Counted from the stretch's first letter, positions 25,614 to 35,305 are shown. The stretch is DNA of 58,740 nt from Ruminococcus sp. (GCA_015066805.1 SVNP01000015.1:1-58740); one strand, 5' to 3'. Translations and numbers: made by a program. The notes: generated by a model not told the origin, from the letters alone.

Positions 25614-27272
25614 TTATTCCACAGAAATCAGATAGTAATACACAGGCTGACCACCGTTGATGAGCGTCAGCTCAATGCGGCTGCTGAGCTTTGCGGCCAG
25701 CATATCCTTCAACTGCTGGGACTGTTCCTCAGTCACATCGGCACCGTAAATGATGGTAACATAGCTGGTATCGCTCTTAACCATCTTCTTGGTGAGCTTG
25801 TAAGCAGCCTTGTTCACATCCTTTTCGGTAAAGGAGAGCTTGCCATTATCCAGTGCCAGCACCTCATCCTTGCGGATGGGCTTGCCGTCCAGCTCGGAAT
25901 CACGGGCCGCAAAGGTAATGGAACCGGTAGAAACAGCCTCCGCAGCCTTGGTCATAGCCACACGGTTCTCGGAAAGCTGAGCGAATTCATCATAGGCAAG
26001 CATAGCAGCAATGCCCTGAGGAACGGTTCTGGTCTGCAGCACGCAAACATTGCGGTTTGCCAGATTCACAGCCTGCTCGGCAGCCATGATGATGTTTTTG
26101 TTGTTAGGCAGAACAAAAACGGTCTTTGCGGGAGTTGCATGAATGGCACGGAGAATGTCATCGGTAGAGGGATTCATGGTCTGACCGCCCCGCACCACCT
26201 GATCCACACCCAGATCCAGGAATGTACGCTCCAGACCCGCACCTGCGGCAACTGCCACAAAGCCGAAATCCTTGGTAGGTTCAACGGGAACAAACTCCTG
26301 CTGCTTGGCAATGGCAGCTTCCTTCACCTTACCTGCGTGCTGGATCTTCATATTCTCGATCTTGGGCTTGGGATCATTGATAAAGCTGCCGAACTCCAGA
26401 GCCTTGGTAATGGCCTTACCGGGATGATCGGTATGCACATGAACCTTGATGATCTCGTCATCATCCACCACCACAACGCAGTCACCGATGGTTTCCAGAT
26501 AAGCTCTCAGCTTTGCAGGGTCCACGGAAGCATCGTACTTTTCCACGATATACTCGGTGCAATAGGTAAAATTGATCTCATCATCATACTGTGCAACAGC
26601 GGAATTAAAGTCCGTTGCGGGATCTACCGCAGCAGCACGCTCAGACTCCTCGGCAGGCAGGCTTTCGCCGCGCAGAGAAGCCAGCATACCCTCCAGAATA
26701 ATGCAGAAGCCCTTACCGCCTGCATCCACTACGTTTGCCTTCTTCAGAGCAGGCAGCATCTCGGTGGTCTGCTTCAGAACATCATTGGCTTCATCGCAAA
26801 CGCCCTGCAGAAAATCGCAAAGGGAGAGATCCTGCTTTGCAAGCTCCTGTGCCTTGTTGGCAGCCATGCGGGAAACAGTCAGAATGGTACCCTCGGTAGG
26901 CTTCATGACAGCCTTGTAGGCACCTGCAACACCCAGCTCCAGCGCATTGGCAAAATCGGCGTTGCCTGCTTCCTTCATCCCTGCCAGACCCTTGGAAAAA
27001 CCGCGGAACAGCAGAGAGAGGATCACACCGGAGTTACCTCTTGCACCACGCAGCATAGCGGAAGCTGCGGTATCTGCCACCTGAGAAACGGTCACATCCT
27101 TGGGCAGCAGCTCCAGCTCACGCTTTGCGGCGGAGATGGTCATGGACATATTGGTACCTGTATCGCCATCGGGAACAGGGTAAACATTCAACTCATCCAC
27201 TGCACGCCGCTGATTGGAAATCAGGATCGCACCGTGAATCATAGCGGACTTTAATTGGTTTCCGTTCATCAC
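25614..27272 (-). CDS. fakA: Fatty acid kinase catalytic subunit FakA (DAK/YloV family)
   Basis: 552 residues. Order: DhaL-type kinase domain (about 1-200) with YPVPDGDTGTNM and RGARGNSG nucleotide and metal loops, a middle domain (about 235-340, CTEYIVEKYD ... VHTDHPGKA), and a C-terminal DegV-like half (about 350-552) with MNPSTDDIL. FakA phosphorylates fatty acids carried by FakB (DegV) proteins, feeding phospholipid synthesis; a DegV gene is at 7.7-8.5 kb. GTG 27272 is chosen because GGAGG is 9 nt upstream; ATG 27269 is next. It lies downstream of yloU, an arrangement common in Firmicutes. Confidence 0.93.
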   Translation of the reverse strand: MMNGNQLKSAMIHGAILISNQRRAVDELNVYPVPDGDTGTNMSMTISAAKRELELLPKDVTVSQVADTAASAMLRGARGNSGVILSLLFRGFSKGLAGMKEAGNADFANALELGVAGAYKAVMKPTEGTILTVSRMAANKAQELAKQDLSLCDFLQGVCDEANDVLKQTTEMLPALKKANVVDAGGKGFCIILEGMLASLRGESLPAEESERAAAVDPATDFNSAVAQYDDEINFTYCTEYIVEKYDASVDPAKLRAYLETIGDCVVVVDDDEIIKVHVHTDHPGKAITKALEFGSFINDPKPKIENMKIQHAGKVKEAAIAKQQEFVPVEPTKDFGFVAVAAGAGLERTFLDLGVDQVVRGGQTMNPSTDDILRAIHATPAKTVFVLPNNKNIIMAAEQAVNLANRNVCVLQTRTVPQGIAAMLAYDEFAQLSENRVAMTKAAEAVSTGSITFAARDSELDGKPIRKDEVLALDNGKLSFTEKDVNKAAYKLTKKMVKSDTSYVTIIYGADVTEEQSQQLKDMLAAKLSSRIELTLINGGQPVYYYLISVE

Positions 27273-27292
27273 TTCGTTAAGCCTCCAAATCG

Positions 27293-27640
27293 TTATACAC
27301 AGATGCCGTCAACATACACGTTGATCTGTGCGGGCTGAATACCCGTAAATTCCTCAACAGCATAGCGCACCTTATTGCGGATGCTGTCGGTGATGGCGGT
27401 CACATTGGCACCGATACCGGTTACAATGTGCAGATCAATGACCAGCGCATTGTTACGGGAGCGCAAACGGATACCGCGGCGGATATCACCGGGGAACAGC
27501 TTGGTTTTGATGGTTTCCAACAGAGAGGATTCATGCAGGTCGGCAACACCGAAGCAAGCGGTTACGGTATGCTCGATCACCGTGTAAAGATAATCACGGG
27601 AAATACGAATACTGCCAAGATGGTTTTCAATAACGATCAT
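27293..27640 (-). CDS. yloU: Asp23/Gls24 family protein (YloU-like)
   Basis: 115 residues. The pattern GSIRISRDYLYTVIEHTV, GVADL, VIDLHIVTGIGANVT and INVYVDGI is that of Asp23/Gls24 envelope-stress proteins; YloU is the short member found beside fakA. The family is cytosolic and membrane-associated in characterised cases. A GAAAGGAG ribosome site and a clear promoter precede it, and fakA follows after 20 bp in the same transcript. Confidence 0.9.
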   Translation of the reverse strand: MIVIENHLGSIRISRDYLYTVIEHTVTACFGVADLHESSLLETIKTKLFPGDIRRGIRLRSRNNALVIDLHIVTGIGANVTAITDSIRNKVRYAVEEFTGIQPAQINVYVDGICV

Positions 27641-27673
27641 ACGAATCTCCTTTCAAGAAAATCCATAACGAAT

Positions 27674-27702
27674 ATTATAGCACAAAGGCTGAGAAAATAC
27701 AA
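27674..27702 (-). promoter_or_regulatory. Sigma-A promoter of yloU-fakA
   Basis: On the minus strand, TTGTAT (27702-27697), 17-bp spacer and TATAAT (27679-27674), 34 nt upstream of yloU and inside the short gap after the LRR gene. Confidence 0.8.
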
Positions 27703-27718
27703 GTGGTAGCCGAGAAAT

Positions 27719-30700
27719 TCATTCATTTTCCGTTAACTGCACCAAAACATTGGTAAAATTTGTGCGAATCACCGATTCCAGATGAGCCGGAGCCGTCACA
27801 CGGCGCAAAGCGGTACAGCCTTCAAAGGCATCTTCTGCCAGTTCTGTCACGCTTTCGGGGATAGCAATTTCCTCCAAAGCGGAGCAATCAGCAAAGGCAC
27901 CTGCGGCGATCTTCACCAGCGTAGAGGGCAGGATCACACGCTTCAGCTCCTCCAGACCGGCACAAGCACCTGCACGGATTTCCAGATAGCCCTCCGGAAT
28001 CACCAGTTCTTCCTCATCGCAGTACATACCGTTGCGGATCTTAGCGGTAAATCTGCCGTCACCAATGATCTTTGGCGGTTCTTTCAGCCAGGTATAGGCG
28101 ACAGAGTCCCCAAACACCGCCATGACCTGTTCCTGCATGGCTTCCGGTGCCGTTACCGCAGTGATATTGTCGCAGCCCTCAAAGGCATCGGATTCCAAAG
28201 TTTGCAGAGATAAAGGAAGTGTTATGTTCTCCAGTGCAGAGCAATCGGCAAAAGCACCGTTCCCGATCCGTTCCATGGTATCGCAGATGACCACAGCGGT
28301 CAGCTCTTCCAAAGCGGCGCAGGCACCTGCACGGATCTCACGATAGCCGGCAGGGATCTCCCAACAGCTTTCTCCATGATAGATCCTGCGGCATTCCTTG
28401 GCAGTCAGCCGTCCGTCCTCAGGTACGGATACAGTAGTTTCTTCGGAAGATGTATCCACTTCCTCGGAAGGCAGCTCGGCAGGGCTCTCTTCTGTGATCT
28501 CCTCGTTTTCGGGTGCGGTTTCTGTAACAACAGGCTGTGCAAAGAGGATATCCGCCAGCGCATCGGCATCTTCACCGCCCCACAAAGCCTCGGCTTCCTC
28601 CTCAGCAGTCTCGGATTCCTCACAGGCAGCTCCCTTATCGTCAGCAGCTTCCACTGTTTCTACGGCAGCAAACAGCGCATCTGCCAGTGCATCGGCCTCT
28701 TCGCCGTCCCAAGTGGGAGCATCGGCCGTTTCGGGTTCTGTTTCAGTGGGGAACGTCTCCGCATCCTCCGCCGCAGGGATCTTCTCAGCAAACAGGTTCT
28801 CCACGATATCGTTCATGATTTCTGCCGAAGTCTCCTCCCCTACAGGCAAAGCGGCCGCTTCTTCGTCGGACGCTTCTGCGTCGTCGGAGTGTTGAAGTTC
28901 TTCTGTCGGGGCACCCGCTGCATCATCCACAGCATCGGGCACGATTTCTTCGGCAGCTTCATCCTCTGCAACAGCGTCATCGGGGGCAGCTTCCCCGGAA
29001 GATTCCATCTCTGCTTCTTCAGAGGATTCCTCCGCAGCGTCATCGGTAGATTCTTCCTCAGCGGATTCTTCCCCGGCACCGCTGAACAGAGCATCCGCCA
29101 GAGCAGACATAGCATCATCAAACGGATCAAAGCCTTCAGGCTGCGTAGTAGAAGTATCCTCCTCAGGCAGCGCATCGGAAATTTCCTCTGCCGATGTTTC
29201 TTCTGCGGGAGCAGTTTCGGGTTCCGCTTCGATATCTGCGGGAAATTCCGCTTCCTCCCCACCGATCATAGCAATGGCAGCAGGGAATGCAGCGGTTTCT
29301 TCGGCTTCCTCCGCAGCAGCATGATCCTCCAGCATGATTGTCCCCGAAACAGCCGACGCAATGGTCTGGGATTCGGGCATCTGGGGAATGGTCTCCTCAG
29401 AAAGCAGCGCAGCCTCAATGGGAGAATCAAAGGCGTCTTCCTCCCTGTGATATACAGGGATATCCTCTTCCTCAAAGGGAGTCAGCATTTCTGCACTGGC
29501 AGGCATGGCCTCACTCATCAGGTCGGAATAATCCACCACCACAGAAGGTCTTGCATCTGCATCAAAGTCCTCGCACCACTGGATCTTCAGGTGCGGGCAA
29601 TCACGCCTCAGCTCTTCCTCTCTGTCAGCAAAAGAACGGGGCAGCACGATGGTTTCCAGACGCATACAGCCCATAAAGGGGTTTGAACCGAGGAAACGCA
29701 GCGTAGAGGGCAGCACCACCCGCCGCAGACTGTGGCAATTCACAAAAGCGTGTGGCTCTACCGCCAGCAGACCCTCAGCACAAATAACTTCCTCCAGATG
29801 ATCCTGCTCGGTAAAGGCATGGTAGCCGATGATCCTTGCAGTAGGCGGAATCTGCAGGCAGCGCAGATGGGTCATACCCATAATGCCGTGGTAAGCATAG
29901 GAGGCAATGACCATATAGCCGCTGGGCACAGTCATAACACCGTTACGCACGGAAAGATCGGAGATATCATTGGCAGTCAGCACCCAGGGGCAGTCATGCA
30001 GCACCTGCCGCACACGCACGGAACGGCTGCCTCCGATATTCAGCAGCACCTGCGGATGATTCATAAACAGCACCGCAGCACTGTCACGGTCAAAGTCATC
30101 GGGCAGGAACACATCTCTTACATGAGAAAGACCATAGAACGCAGCATATTCAAAGGTGCGGATGGCTTTGGGAATAGTCAGCGTCAGCAAGCGGTCATTG
30201 TGACCGAAGGCATAGCTGCAAAGACGCATTACGCCCAGAGGAATCTCAAACTTGGTCTGGTTGGCCATATCGGAGAGTGCATGTGCAGCTACATAGGGAC
30301 GGCTTCTCAGCAGTGCCAGCTTTTCCTGGAAGGTATTGCAGCTCTCGGCAGCCTCCTTGGTAAACAAACGATGGGAAGGCAGCGGCTCCATGGAAGGTGT
30401 AAGCACATCGCAGAGCACCTCAGGAGGCGGGTTGCGGAAGGTGTCCTGCACATCCTCCGTCCACATCACATTCAGCTTCACAGGGCCGTCCAAAATCCGC
30501 TTCAGATCGTTTTCAAACCGCTTGGAAAGTGTCAGACCGGTCAGAGCGGTACAGCCCGAAAGAGCGCAATCACCGATCTCCTGCACAGCGGAAGGGATCC
30601 GCAGCGAGCAGAGTGAATCACAGTTGGAGAAGGTGTTTTCGCAGATGCGCTGCAAACGCTTGGGCAGACGGATCTGTTCAAAGCGGCAGGGTGCGGCAAA

Positions 30701-33673
30701 GGCATATGGGCCAATGTACGGCACACCGTTGGGCAGCACCAGACGATAAGGACCCGTACAGCCTGTAAAAGCGTTCATATCAATGATCTGCAAGCCCTTG
30801 GACATAACAATATGGCGCAGCGTTTCCAGCCCTGCAAAAGCACGGGCACCGATACGGCGCAGGCTCTTGGGCAGCACGATGGTTTCCAGACAATGCTCGG
30901 GATCATTGGCACGGGGATCAATGCCTTTTGCCATATCCGGTGCCAGAATGGAATACCCATCGGGGATCTGCAGCACATGATTGCCCACCTGCAGTTTTTT
31001 TAACTTTTCTGCCGTGAGAATATCCTCATACTGCTCCAGCAGCTCACCAACCGTCAGCACCTTTGCCTTGGAAAGGAATCCTTTCTTCGGCCAGTGCAGC
31101 TTGATCTCAGGGCGGAACATGAAGTATTCGGCAGCACGACGCTCGGGGAACTCCTCGCAAAGATAAACATCGGTCAGACGGGAGCATCCGCTGAAGGCAT
31201 CAGGCTCCACCTCAGTAAGAGAATGGGGCAGCTCCAGCGCAAGCAAACGGGGGCAGTTCCAGAAGGCCTGTGTTTCCACACGGCGCACGCCCTCGGGGAT
31301 CTCGAACCGCTCACCGCCCTCTTTTTCACGGAAGGAACGGAAGGCGATGACCGTAAAGTCCTTCAGCATCAGACTGCGATGCTTGGGACCTTCCACGGGT
31401 TTGGAGATCTCATAGGTGAACACTCTGTCATCCTTACGGTAATTGCCTCTGCGAACAGCCACAAATGCGGAATCCAGCATTTCCTCATCCATGACAACAC
31501 TTTCCTTGCCGCCCACACGATGCCCTGTCATTTCAGCAAACCGCTGGCTGATATCTGCCTGAGAGGTAGAAATCTCGGAAACCTTTTCCTGCACATCAGA
31601 GATGGCACCCACTTTCTCCTGCACATCGGTAATGGCGCCCACCTTCTGCTGAATATCGGAAATGGCATCCACCTTCTCCTGCATATCGGAGATGGCACCT
31701 ACCTTCTGCTGAATATCCGCAATGGCATCCACCTTTACCTGCACATCGGGAATGGCACTTACCTTCTGCTGGATATCGGAAATAGCATCCACCTTTTCCT
31801 GTACCTCGGTAATGGCATCTACCTTCTGCCGGATATCGGACAGCTCGGAAACCTTTTCCTGCACATCGGAGATAGCATCTACCTTCTGGCGAATGTCAGA
31901 GATCTCAGAAGCCATACCCTGCACATCAGTAATGGCATCTACCTTCTGCTGAATGTCGGTAATGACACTGACTTTTTCCTGAATATCGGAAATCGCTTCG
32001 ATCTTATCGCGCATATCGGAGATTTCGGCAACCTTCTGCTGCATATCACCAATGGCATCGGGCTGAATGGCATCCACACGGGCACGGATGTCGTCGATCT
32101 CACTCATTTTCTCCTGAATTTCACTGATGGCACCTACCCGTTCATGAACGGTCTCCTGCATAGCGGCAATGGATGCCACCTGCTCCTGCATGGCAGAAAT
32201 AGCTGCTACGGAATCCTGCATACCGGAAATGGAATCAAACTTTGCCTGAATGGCAGTCAGATTGGCGTTCAGGGCAGCTATGGCATCGGCATTCAGTGCA
32301 GGCTGCTGTGCCGCCTGTGGATTCTGTACAGAAAGTGCATCGATCTTCTCCTGCATAGCAGCAATGGTCTGCTCCAGCTTCCGTACGGATTCGGCATCAT
32401 CTGCACGTTTTTCTTTCATGGAGAAGAAAGATTCTTCCGCAGCGGGGCGCACGGGCACCTCGGGTACGGTAATCTCCTCGGGATCCCCCAACGCTGCCAC
32501 TGCCTCATGAGGCTGCATCAGAGCAAAATCGGGCTTGGGATCCTCCGTGGTGATCCACCGGATATCGGGGACAACAGTTTTCTCACCGAACACACGCTTG
32601 CTTTCCAGTGCATCATGAATGATGCGGGGCATATACAGCGTGGTCAGCACAGGACAATTGCCCAGTGCCGAAGGCTGAATGCTCTCGGTAGCAGGCGAAA
32701 TATAAAGCTGCTGCAGGGAGGCGCAATCCCAGAAAGCACCTGTGCCGATGGTCTGTACGGAATCGGGCAGCACCATGGAACGCAAAGCGGTACAGCCGGC
32801 AAAAGCACCTGCGCCCACCTTACTAACACCCTCGGGAACAGGCAGTGCAACCAGAGAGCTGCATCCGCCAAACACTTCATCCTCCAAAGCGACAAGCTGT
32901 GCGGGCAGACGAATATCCGTCAAAGCTTCACAATCCAGAAAAGCCGCTGCGCCAATACGTTTTACGCTGTCGGGGATCTGTACAGAGCGGAGATTCTTGC
33001 AGCGGGCAAACACAGCATTGTCGATCTGTGTCACGCCATCTGCCAGCACAACCTCCTCCAGCTCAGGGAGATCTGCAAATACCTGCGGAGCGATCATCCG
33101 CACACCTGCGTGCAAAATCACCTTGCGAACCTTTTTGTTTGCCAGAGTACGCAGCGCATGGGGTGCAATGGCATAATACATAGACGGGATCTCCAGTACG
33201 CCATCCTTTACAGGCAGCATACCTGCACCACCGAACATCAGAATGCCGGAGGTTTCCTCCATGATCTGCTGTACCGTCTTAGTTTTGGCGGCGAACAGCA
33301 GCTTTTTCCCGAAGTTCAATGTAACGGAGGGATAGTGGAAGAACATCTCCATCGCCTGCTGCTCGGGAAAGTCCTCAGGCAGGAAAACGGTTTTCAGAGC
33401 ATTGCAGTCATAGAAAGCCCAGGGGTCAAACTCCGTACCTGCGCTGTTGATGATGATGCGCTCCAGTCCGCAGGCATTCTTAAAGCTGCGCATATAAAAA
33501 GCATGTGCACAGACCCGATGCATATACTCGTGAACAGTCAGCTCCTTGACCTGAGAAAAACCCGCCAGAGAGCCTTCACCGATCACCGTAATATCATTGG
33601 GCACCTTTAATTTTTCAGTATTGGTAAGGATGAGAGATTTTGCACTTTCTCTGGTCAGGATACGATCTGCCAT
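27719..33673 (-). CDS. Giant multi-module leucine-rich-repeat (BspA/LRR_5-type) protein
   Basis: 1984 residues, no signal peptide, no membrane helix, so cytosolic as read. Three related modules (about 1-390, 720-1110, 1120-1440) each hold an opening DRxxT/xRLFTKE-like element, LRR_5 repeats (IPDSVKRIGAAAFLDC type) and an insert with a FPE..A..FF..P.V.L pattern. Between modules 1 and 2 lies a tract of 10-residue repeats (about 515-706). Residues about 1400-1758 are acidic and Ser/Glu/Ala-rich with four ALADALF-like motifs. Two further 100-residue LRR units, each starting DGRxTAK, end the protein. Start has AAGGAGG seven nt upstream. BspA-like LRR proteins are usually secreted adhesins; the missing export signal is odd. 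Function unknown. Confidence 0.85.
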   Translation of the reverse strand: MADRILTRESAKSLILTNTEKLKVPNDITVIGEGSLAGFSQVKELTVHEYMHRVCAHAFYMRSFKNACGLERIIINSAGTEFDPWAFYDCNALKTVFLPEDFPEQQAMEMFFHYPSVTLNFGKKLLFAAKTKTVQQIMEETSGILMFGGAGMLPVKDGVLEIPSMYYAIAPHALRTLANKKVRKVILHAGVRMIAPQVFADLPELEEVVLADGVTQIDNAVFARCKNLRSVQIPDSVKRIGAAAFLDCEALTDIRLPAQLVALEDEVFGGCSSLVALPVPEGVSKVGAGAFAGCTALRSMVLPDSVQTIGTGAFWDCASLQQLYISPATESIQPSALGNCPVLTTLYMPRIIHDALESKRVFGEKTVVPDIRWITTEDPKPDFALMQPHEAVAALGDPEEITVPEVPVRPAAEESFFSMKEKRADDAESVRKLEQTIAAMQEKIDALSVQNPQAAQQPALNADAIAALNANLTAIQAKFDSISGMQDSVAAISAMQEQVASIAAMQETVHERVGAISEIQEKMSEIDDIRARVDAIQPDAIGDMQQKVAEISDMRDKIEAISDIQEKVSVITDIQQKVDAITDVQGMASEISDIRQKVDAISDVQEKVSELSDIRQKVDAITEVQEKVDAISDIQQKVSAIPDVQVKVDAIADIQQKVGAISDMQEKVDAISDIQQKVGAITDVQEKVGAISDVQEKVSEISTSQADISQRFAEMTGHRVGGKESVVMDEEMLDSAFVAVRRGNYRKDDRVFTYEISKPVEGPKHRSLMLKDFTVIAFRSFREKEGGERFEIPEGVRRVETQAFWNCPRLLALELPHSLTEVEPDAFSGCSRLTDVYLCEEFPERRAAEYFMFRPEIKLHWPKKGFLSKAKVLTVGELLEQYEDILTAEKLKKLQVGNHVLQIPDGYSILAPDMAKGIDPRANDPEHCLETIVLPKSLRRIGARAFAGLETLRHIVMSKGLQIIDMNAFTGCTGPYRLVLPNGVPYIGPYAFAAPCRFEQIRLPKRLQRICENTFSNCDSLCSLRIPSAVQEIGDCALSGCTALTGLTLSKRFENDLKRILDGPVKLNVMWTEDVQDTFRNPPPEVLCDVLTPSMEPLPSHRLFTKEAAESCNTFQEKLALLRSRPYVAAHALSDMANQTKFEIPLGVMRLCSYAFGHNDRLLTLTIPKAIRTFEYAAFYGLSHVRDVFLPDDFDRDSAAVLFMNHPQVLLNIGGSRSVRVRQVLHDCPWVLTANDISDLSVRNGVMTVPSGYMVIASYAYHGIMGMTHLRCLQIPPTARIIGYHAFTEQDHLEEVICAEGLLAVEPHAFVNCHSLRRVVLPSTLRFLGSNPFMGCMRLETIVLPRSFADREEELRRDCPHLKIQWCEDFDADARPSVVVDYSDLMSEAMPASAEMLTPFEEEDIPVYHREEDAFDSPIEAALLSEETIPQMPESQTIASAVSGTIMLEDHAAAEEAEETAAFPAAIAMIGGEEAEFPADIEAEPETAPAEETSAEEISDALPEEDTSTTQPEGFDPFDDAMSALADALFSGAGEESAEEESTDDAAEESSEEAEMESSGEAAPDDAVAEDEAAEEIVPDAVDDAAGAPTEELQHSDDAEASDEEAAALPVGEETSAEIMNDIVENLFAEKIPAAEDAETFPTETEPETADAPTWDGEEADALADALFAAVETVEAADDKGAACEESETAEEEAEALWGGEDADALADILFAQPVVTETAPENEEITEESPAELPSEEVDTSSEETTVSVPEDGRLTAKECRRIYHGESCWEIPAGYREIRAGACAALEELTAVVICDTMERIGNGAFADCSALENITLPLSLQTLESDAFEGCDNITAVTAPEAMQEQVMAVFGDSVAYTWLKEPPKIIGDGRFTAKIRNGMYCDEEELVIPEGYLEIRAGACAGLEELKRVILPSTLVKIAAGAFADCSALEEIAIPESVTELAEDAFEGCTALRRVTAPAHLESVIRTNFTNVLVQLTENE
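31555..32130 (-). repeat. 30-bp tandem repeat coding for 10-residue units
   Basis: About 19 in-frame units of 30 bp inside the LRR giant. Typical unit: QKVDAISDIQ, with variants EKVSEISDVQ, QKVGAITDVQ. Hydrophobic residues fall at positions 3, 6 and 9 (spacing 3-3-4). Units differ by synonymous and conservative changes, so the array is old rather than freshly expanded. Confidence 0.85.
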
Positions 33674-33751
33674 ACATAGACCTCCTTATCGAATGTATTT
33701 TGTATATTGTATGTATCGGACGTATAACGACATTTTCATCCAGCTTATCAT

Positions 33752-33780
33752 ATTATACCATTTTTTTCATCCCTTTGCAA
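33752..33780 (-). promoter_or_regulatory. Sigma-A promoter of the LRR giant
   Basis: On the minus strand, TTGCAA (33780-33775), 17-bp spacer ending in TGG, and TATAAT (33757-33752). It gives a leader of roughly 70 nt. Confidence 0.85.
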
Positions 33781-33833
33781 GTGCTGTTTGTGATTTTTTC
33801 CAAAAATATTTTGTGAGCATATTGCCGTTACAG

Positions 33834-33863
33834 CAAAAAAGCAGGAAGCCGAAGCTTCCTGCT
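33834..33863 (-). terminator. Terminator after the dockerin beta-helix gene
   Basis: On the minus strand, GCAGGAAGC and GCTTCCTGC (33862-33841) close a UUCG loop and are followed by seven Ts (33840-33834). Confidence 0.9.
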
Positions 33864-33886
33864 AATAGATTAGTATGATAGTATTC

Positions 33887-35242
33887 TCAGGCAAGGCCTG
33901 CGATCATGCGGAGAATGGCTGTAACATCCTCGGCATCCACAAAATCGTCCTGATTCACATTCATAGCAGCCTGTCCTGCTTCAGGCACCACAGCAGCGGT
34001 ATCCTCGGCAACCACACGGCTCAGCAGAATGGCATCGTCGATCTTCACCAGACCGTCTGCATTTACATCACCAAGCTGTACTTCAGGCACAGGAGAAACG
34101 GAAACCGCAAGATCGGTGGGAGTTACGGCATCAAAGGCGGTCATGGCATTTGTCATGGCAAAGTCGATCTCAGACACGGCGGCGGCGTGGGTCAGGTACA
34201 TACCTGCCAGTGCAACATTATAAGAGCCGTCCCCTGTCAGCAAGGGCGCAGAGATCAGCGCATAGGAAAACTTCTTATCAGGCTTCATGGAAAGCACGAT
34301 TTCCTCGGCATCCACAACCGCACTGTAAACCGTCAGCTCCTGATCCTTCACCTGCTCGGCAGCAAAATTCAGCAGCATAACAGGCTGTGCAGCAGTTACG
34401 GCAGCCGGCTGATTATCCGTAGCGGTAGCCAGCACCGTACCACCTGTAATGGTCACGGCAGCGGTGGCACAGGTCAGACTGCGGTCACCGTTTGCCAGCA
34501 GTTCACCGCCGCTGATGGTCAGAGAGGTCTCACCCTGCACCGCATCATTGCCCGCCTTGACCTCATGAACGCCTCCTGTGATAAACACATCGCCCTGGGT
34601 AGACTTGATGCCGTCGCCCTCTGCATTGATGTTCAGTGAACCACCGTTGATCTCCACGGAGGTCTTGCCCCGCAGCGCATCCTCCAGCTCTGTATCAATG
34701 CGGATATCGCCGCCATTGATCTTCAGATCGTTATTGCAGTGGATTCCCTGCTGGGTAAGAGCCGTTACCGTCAGAGAGCCTTCACCCTTTACGGTCATGT
34801 CATCCTTTGCATAGATGACAGCAGTGGTCTCGGTGTAGGTGGTACCGTCATAAAGATAGTTCTCGGTACCTGCCACCAGATTCAGAGAAGTATTCTCCGC
34901 ATTGACCACATAAATAGCGGCATCTGTGGCACCGGTAATGGTCGCACCGTTCAGATACAGCTTTACGGTTTCCGCATCTACTGTTTCATCGGGCACCGCC
35001 ACACGGATCTGACCTGCATTCAGAGTACCTGAGATCTCGTAAGAGCCGGAAGCCGTAATAGTAGCCACCGTACCCTCCACTGTCACATTGGAGCCCTCTG
35101 CGGTAATGCTGTCGCCGTTCAAGGTAATGACCGCAGTCATTTCCACGCCATCCACGGCAGCGCACACAGGCATTGCAGAAAAAACCGTTACAAGCATGGC
35201 AGCGGATACGGCAGCAGCACAAACTTTCTTGTTGATGTTCAT
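33887..35242 (-). CDS. Secreted DUF4353 carbohydrate-binding beta-helix protein with dockerin
   Basis: 451 residues: signal peptide (1-28, ending ...PVCAA), a right-handed beta-helix-like DUF4353 domain (about 35-340; rungs such as VKGEGSLTVTALTQQGIHC, INGGDIRIDTELEDALRG, ISGGELLANGDRSL), a spacer, and a dockerin (about 390-451; DVNADGLVKIDD and NVNQDDFVDAED). A characterised DUF4353 relative from Clostridium thermocellum binds cellulose and acidic sugars. The dockerin places it on the cellulosome, perhaps as a binding rather than catalytic subunit. AAAGGA precedes ATG 35242. Its first dockerin helix reads AILLSRVVAED instead of VILLNRxLAED. Single gene with own promoter and terminator. Confidence 0.85.
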   Translation of the reverse strand: MNINKKVCAAAVSAAMLVTVFSAMPVCAAVDGVEMTAVITLNGDSITAEGSNVTVEGTVATITASGSYEISGTLNAGQIRVAVPDETVDAETVKLYLNGATITGATDAAIYVVNAENTSLNLVAGTENYLYDGTTYTETTAVIYAKDDMTVKGEGSLTVTALTQQGIHCNNDLKINGGDIRIDTELEDALRGKTSVEINGGSLNINAEGDGIKSTQGDVFITGGVHEVKAGNDAVQGETSLTISGGELLANGDRSLTCATAAVTITGGTVLATATDNQPAAVTAAQPVMLLNFAAEQVKDQELTVYSAVVDAEEIVLSMKPDKKFSYALISAPLLTGDGSYNVALAGMYLTHAAAVSEIDFAMTNAMTAFDAVTPTDLAVSVSPVPEVQLGDVNADGLVKIDDAILLSRVVAEDTAAVVPEAGQAAMNVNQDDFVDAEDVTAILRMIAGLA

Positions 35243-35305
35243 AAGCACAAATCCTTTCAAAATGAATTTGTATATCGGGATCCCCCGAAGCCGCTATACA
35301 CTGAC

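Noticed and set aside
31555-32130. CRISPR-like regular repeats
   Set aside because: The 30-bp period has no unique spacers, stays in frame and codes for a peptide repeat.
31094-33610. Long plus-strand frame opposite the LRR gene
   Set aside because: Its repeats mirror the LRR and decad repeats on the other strand; no ribosome site and no independent motif.
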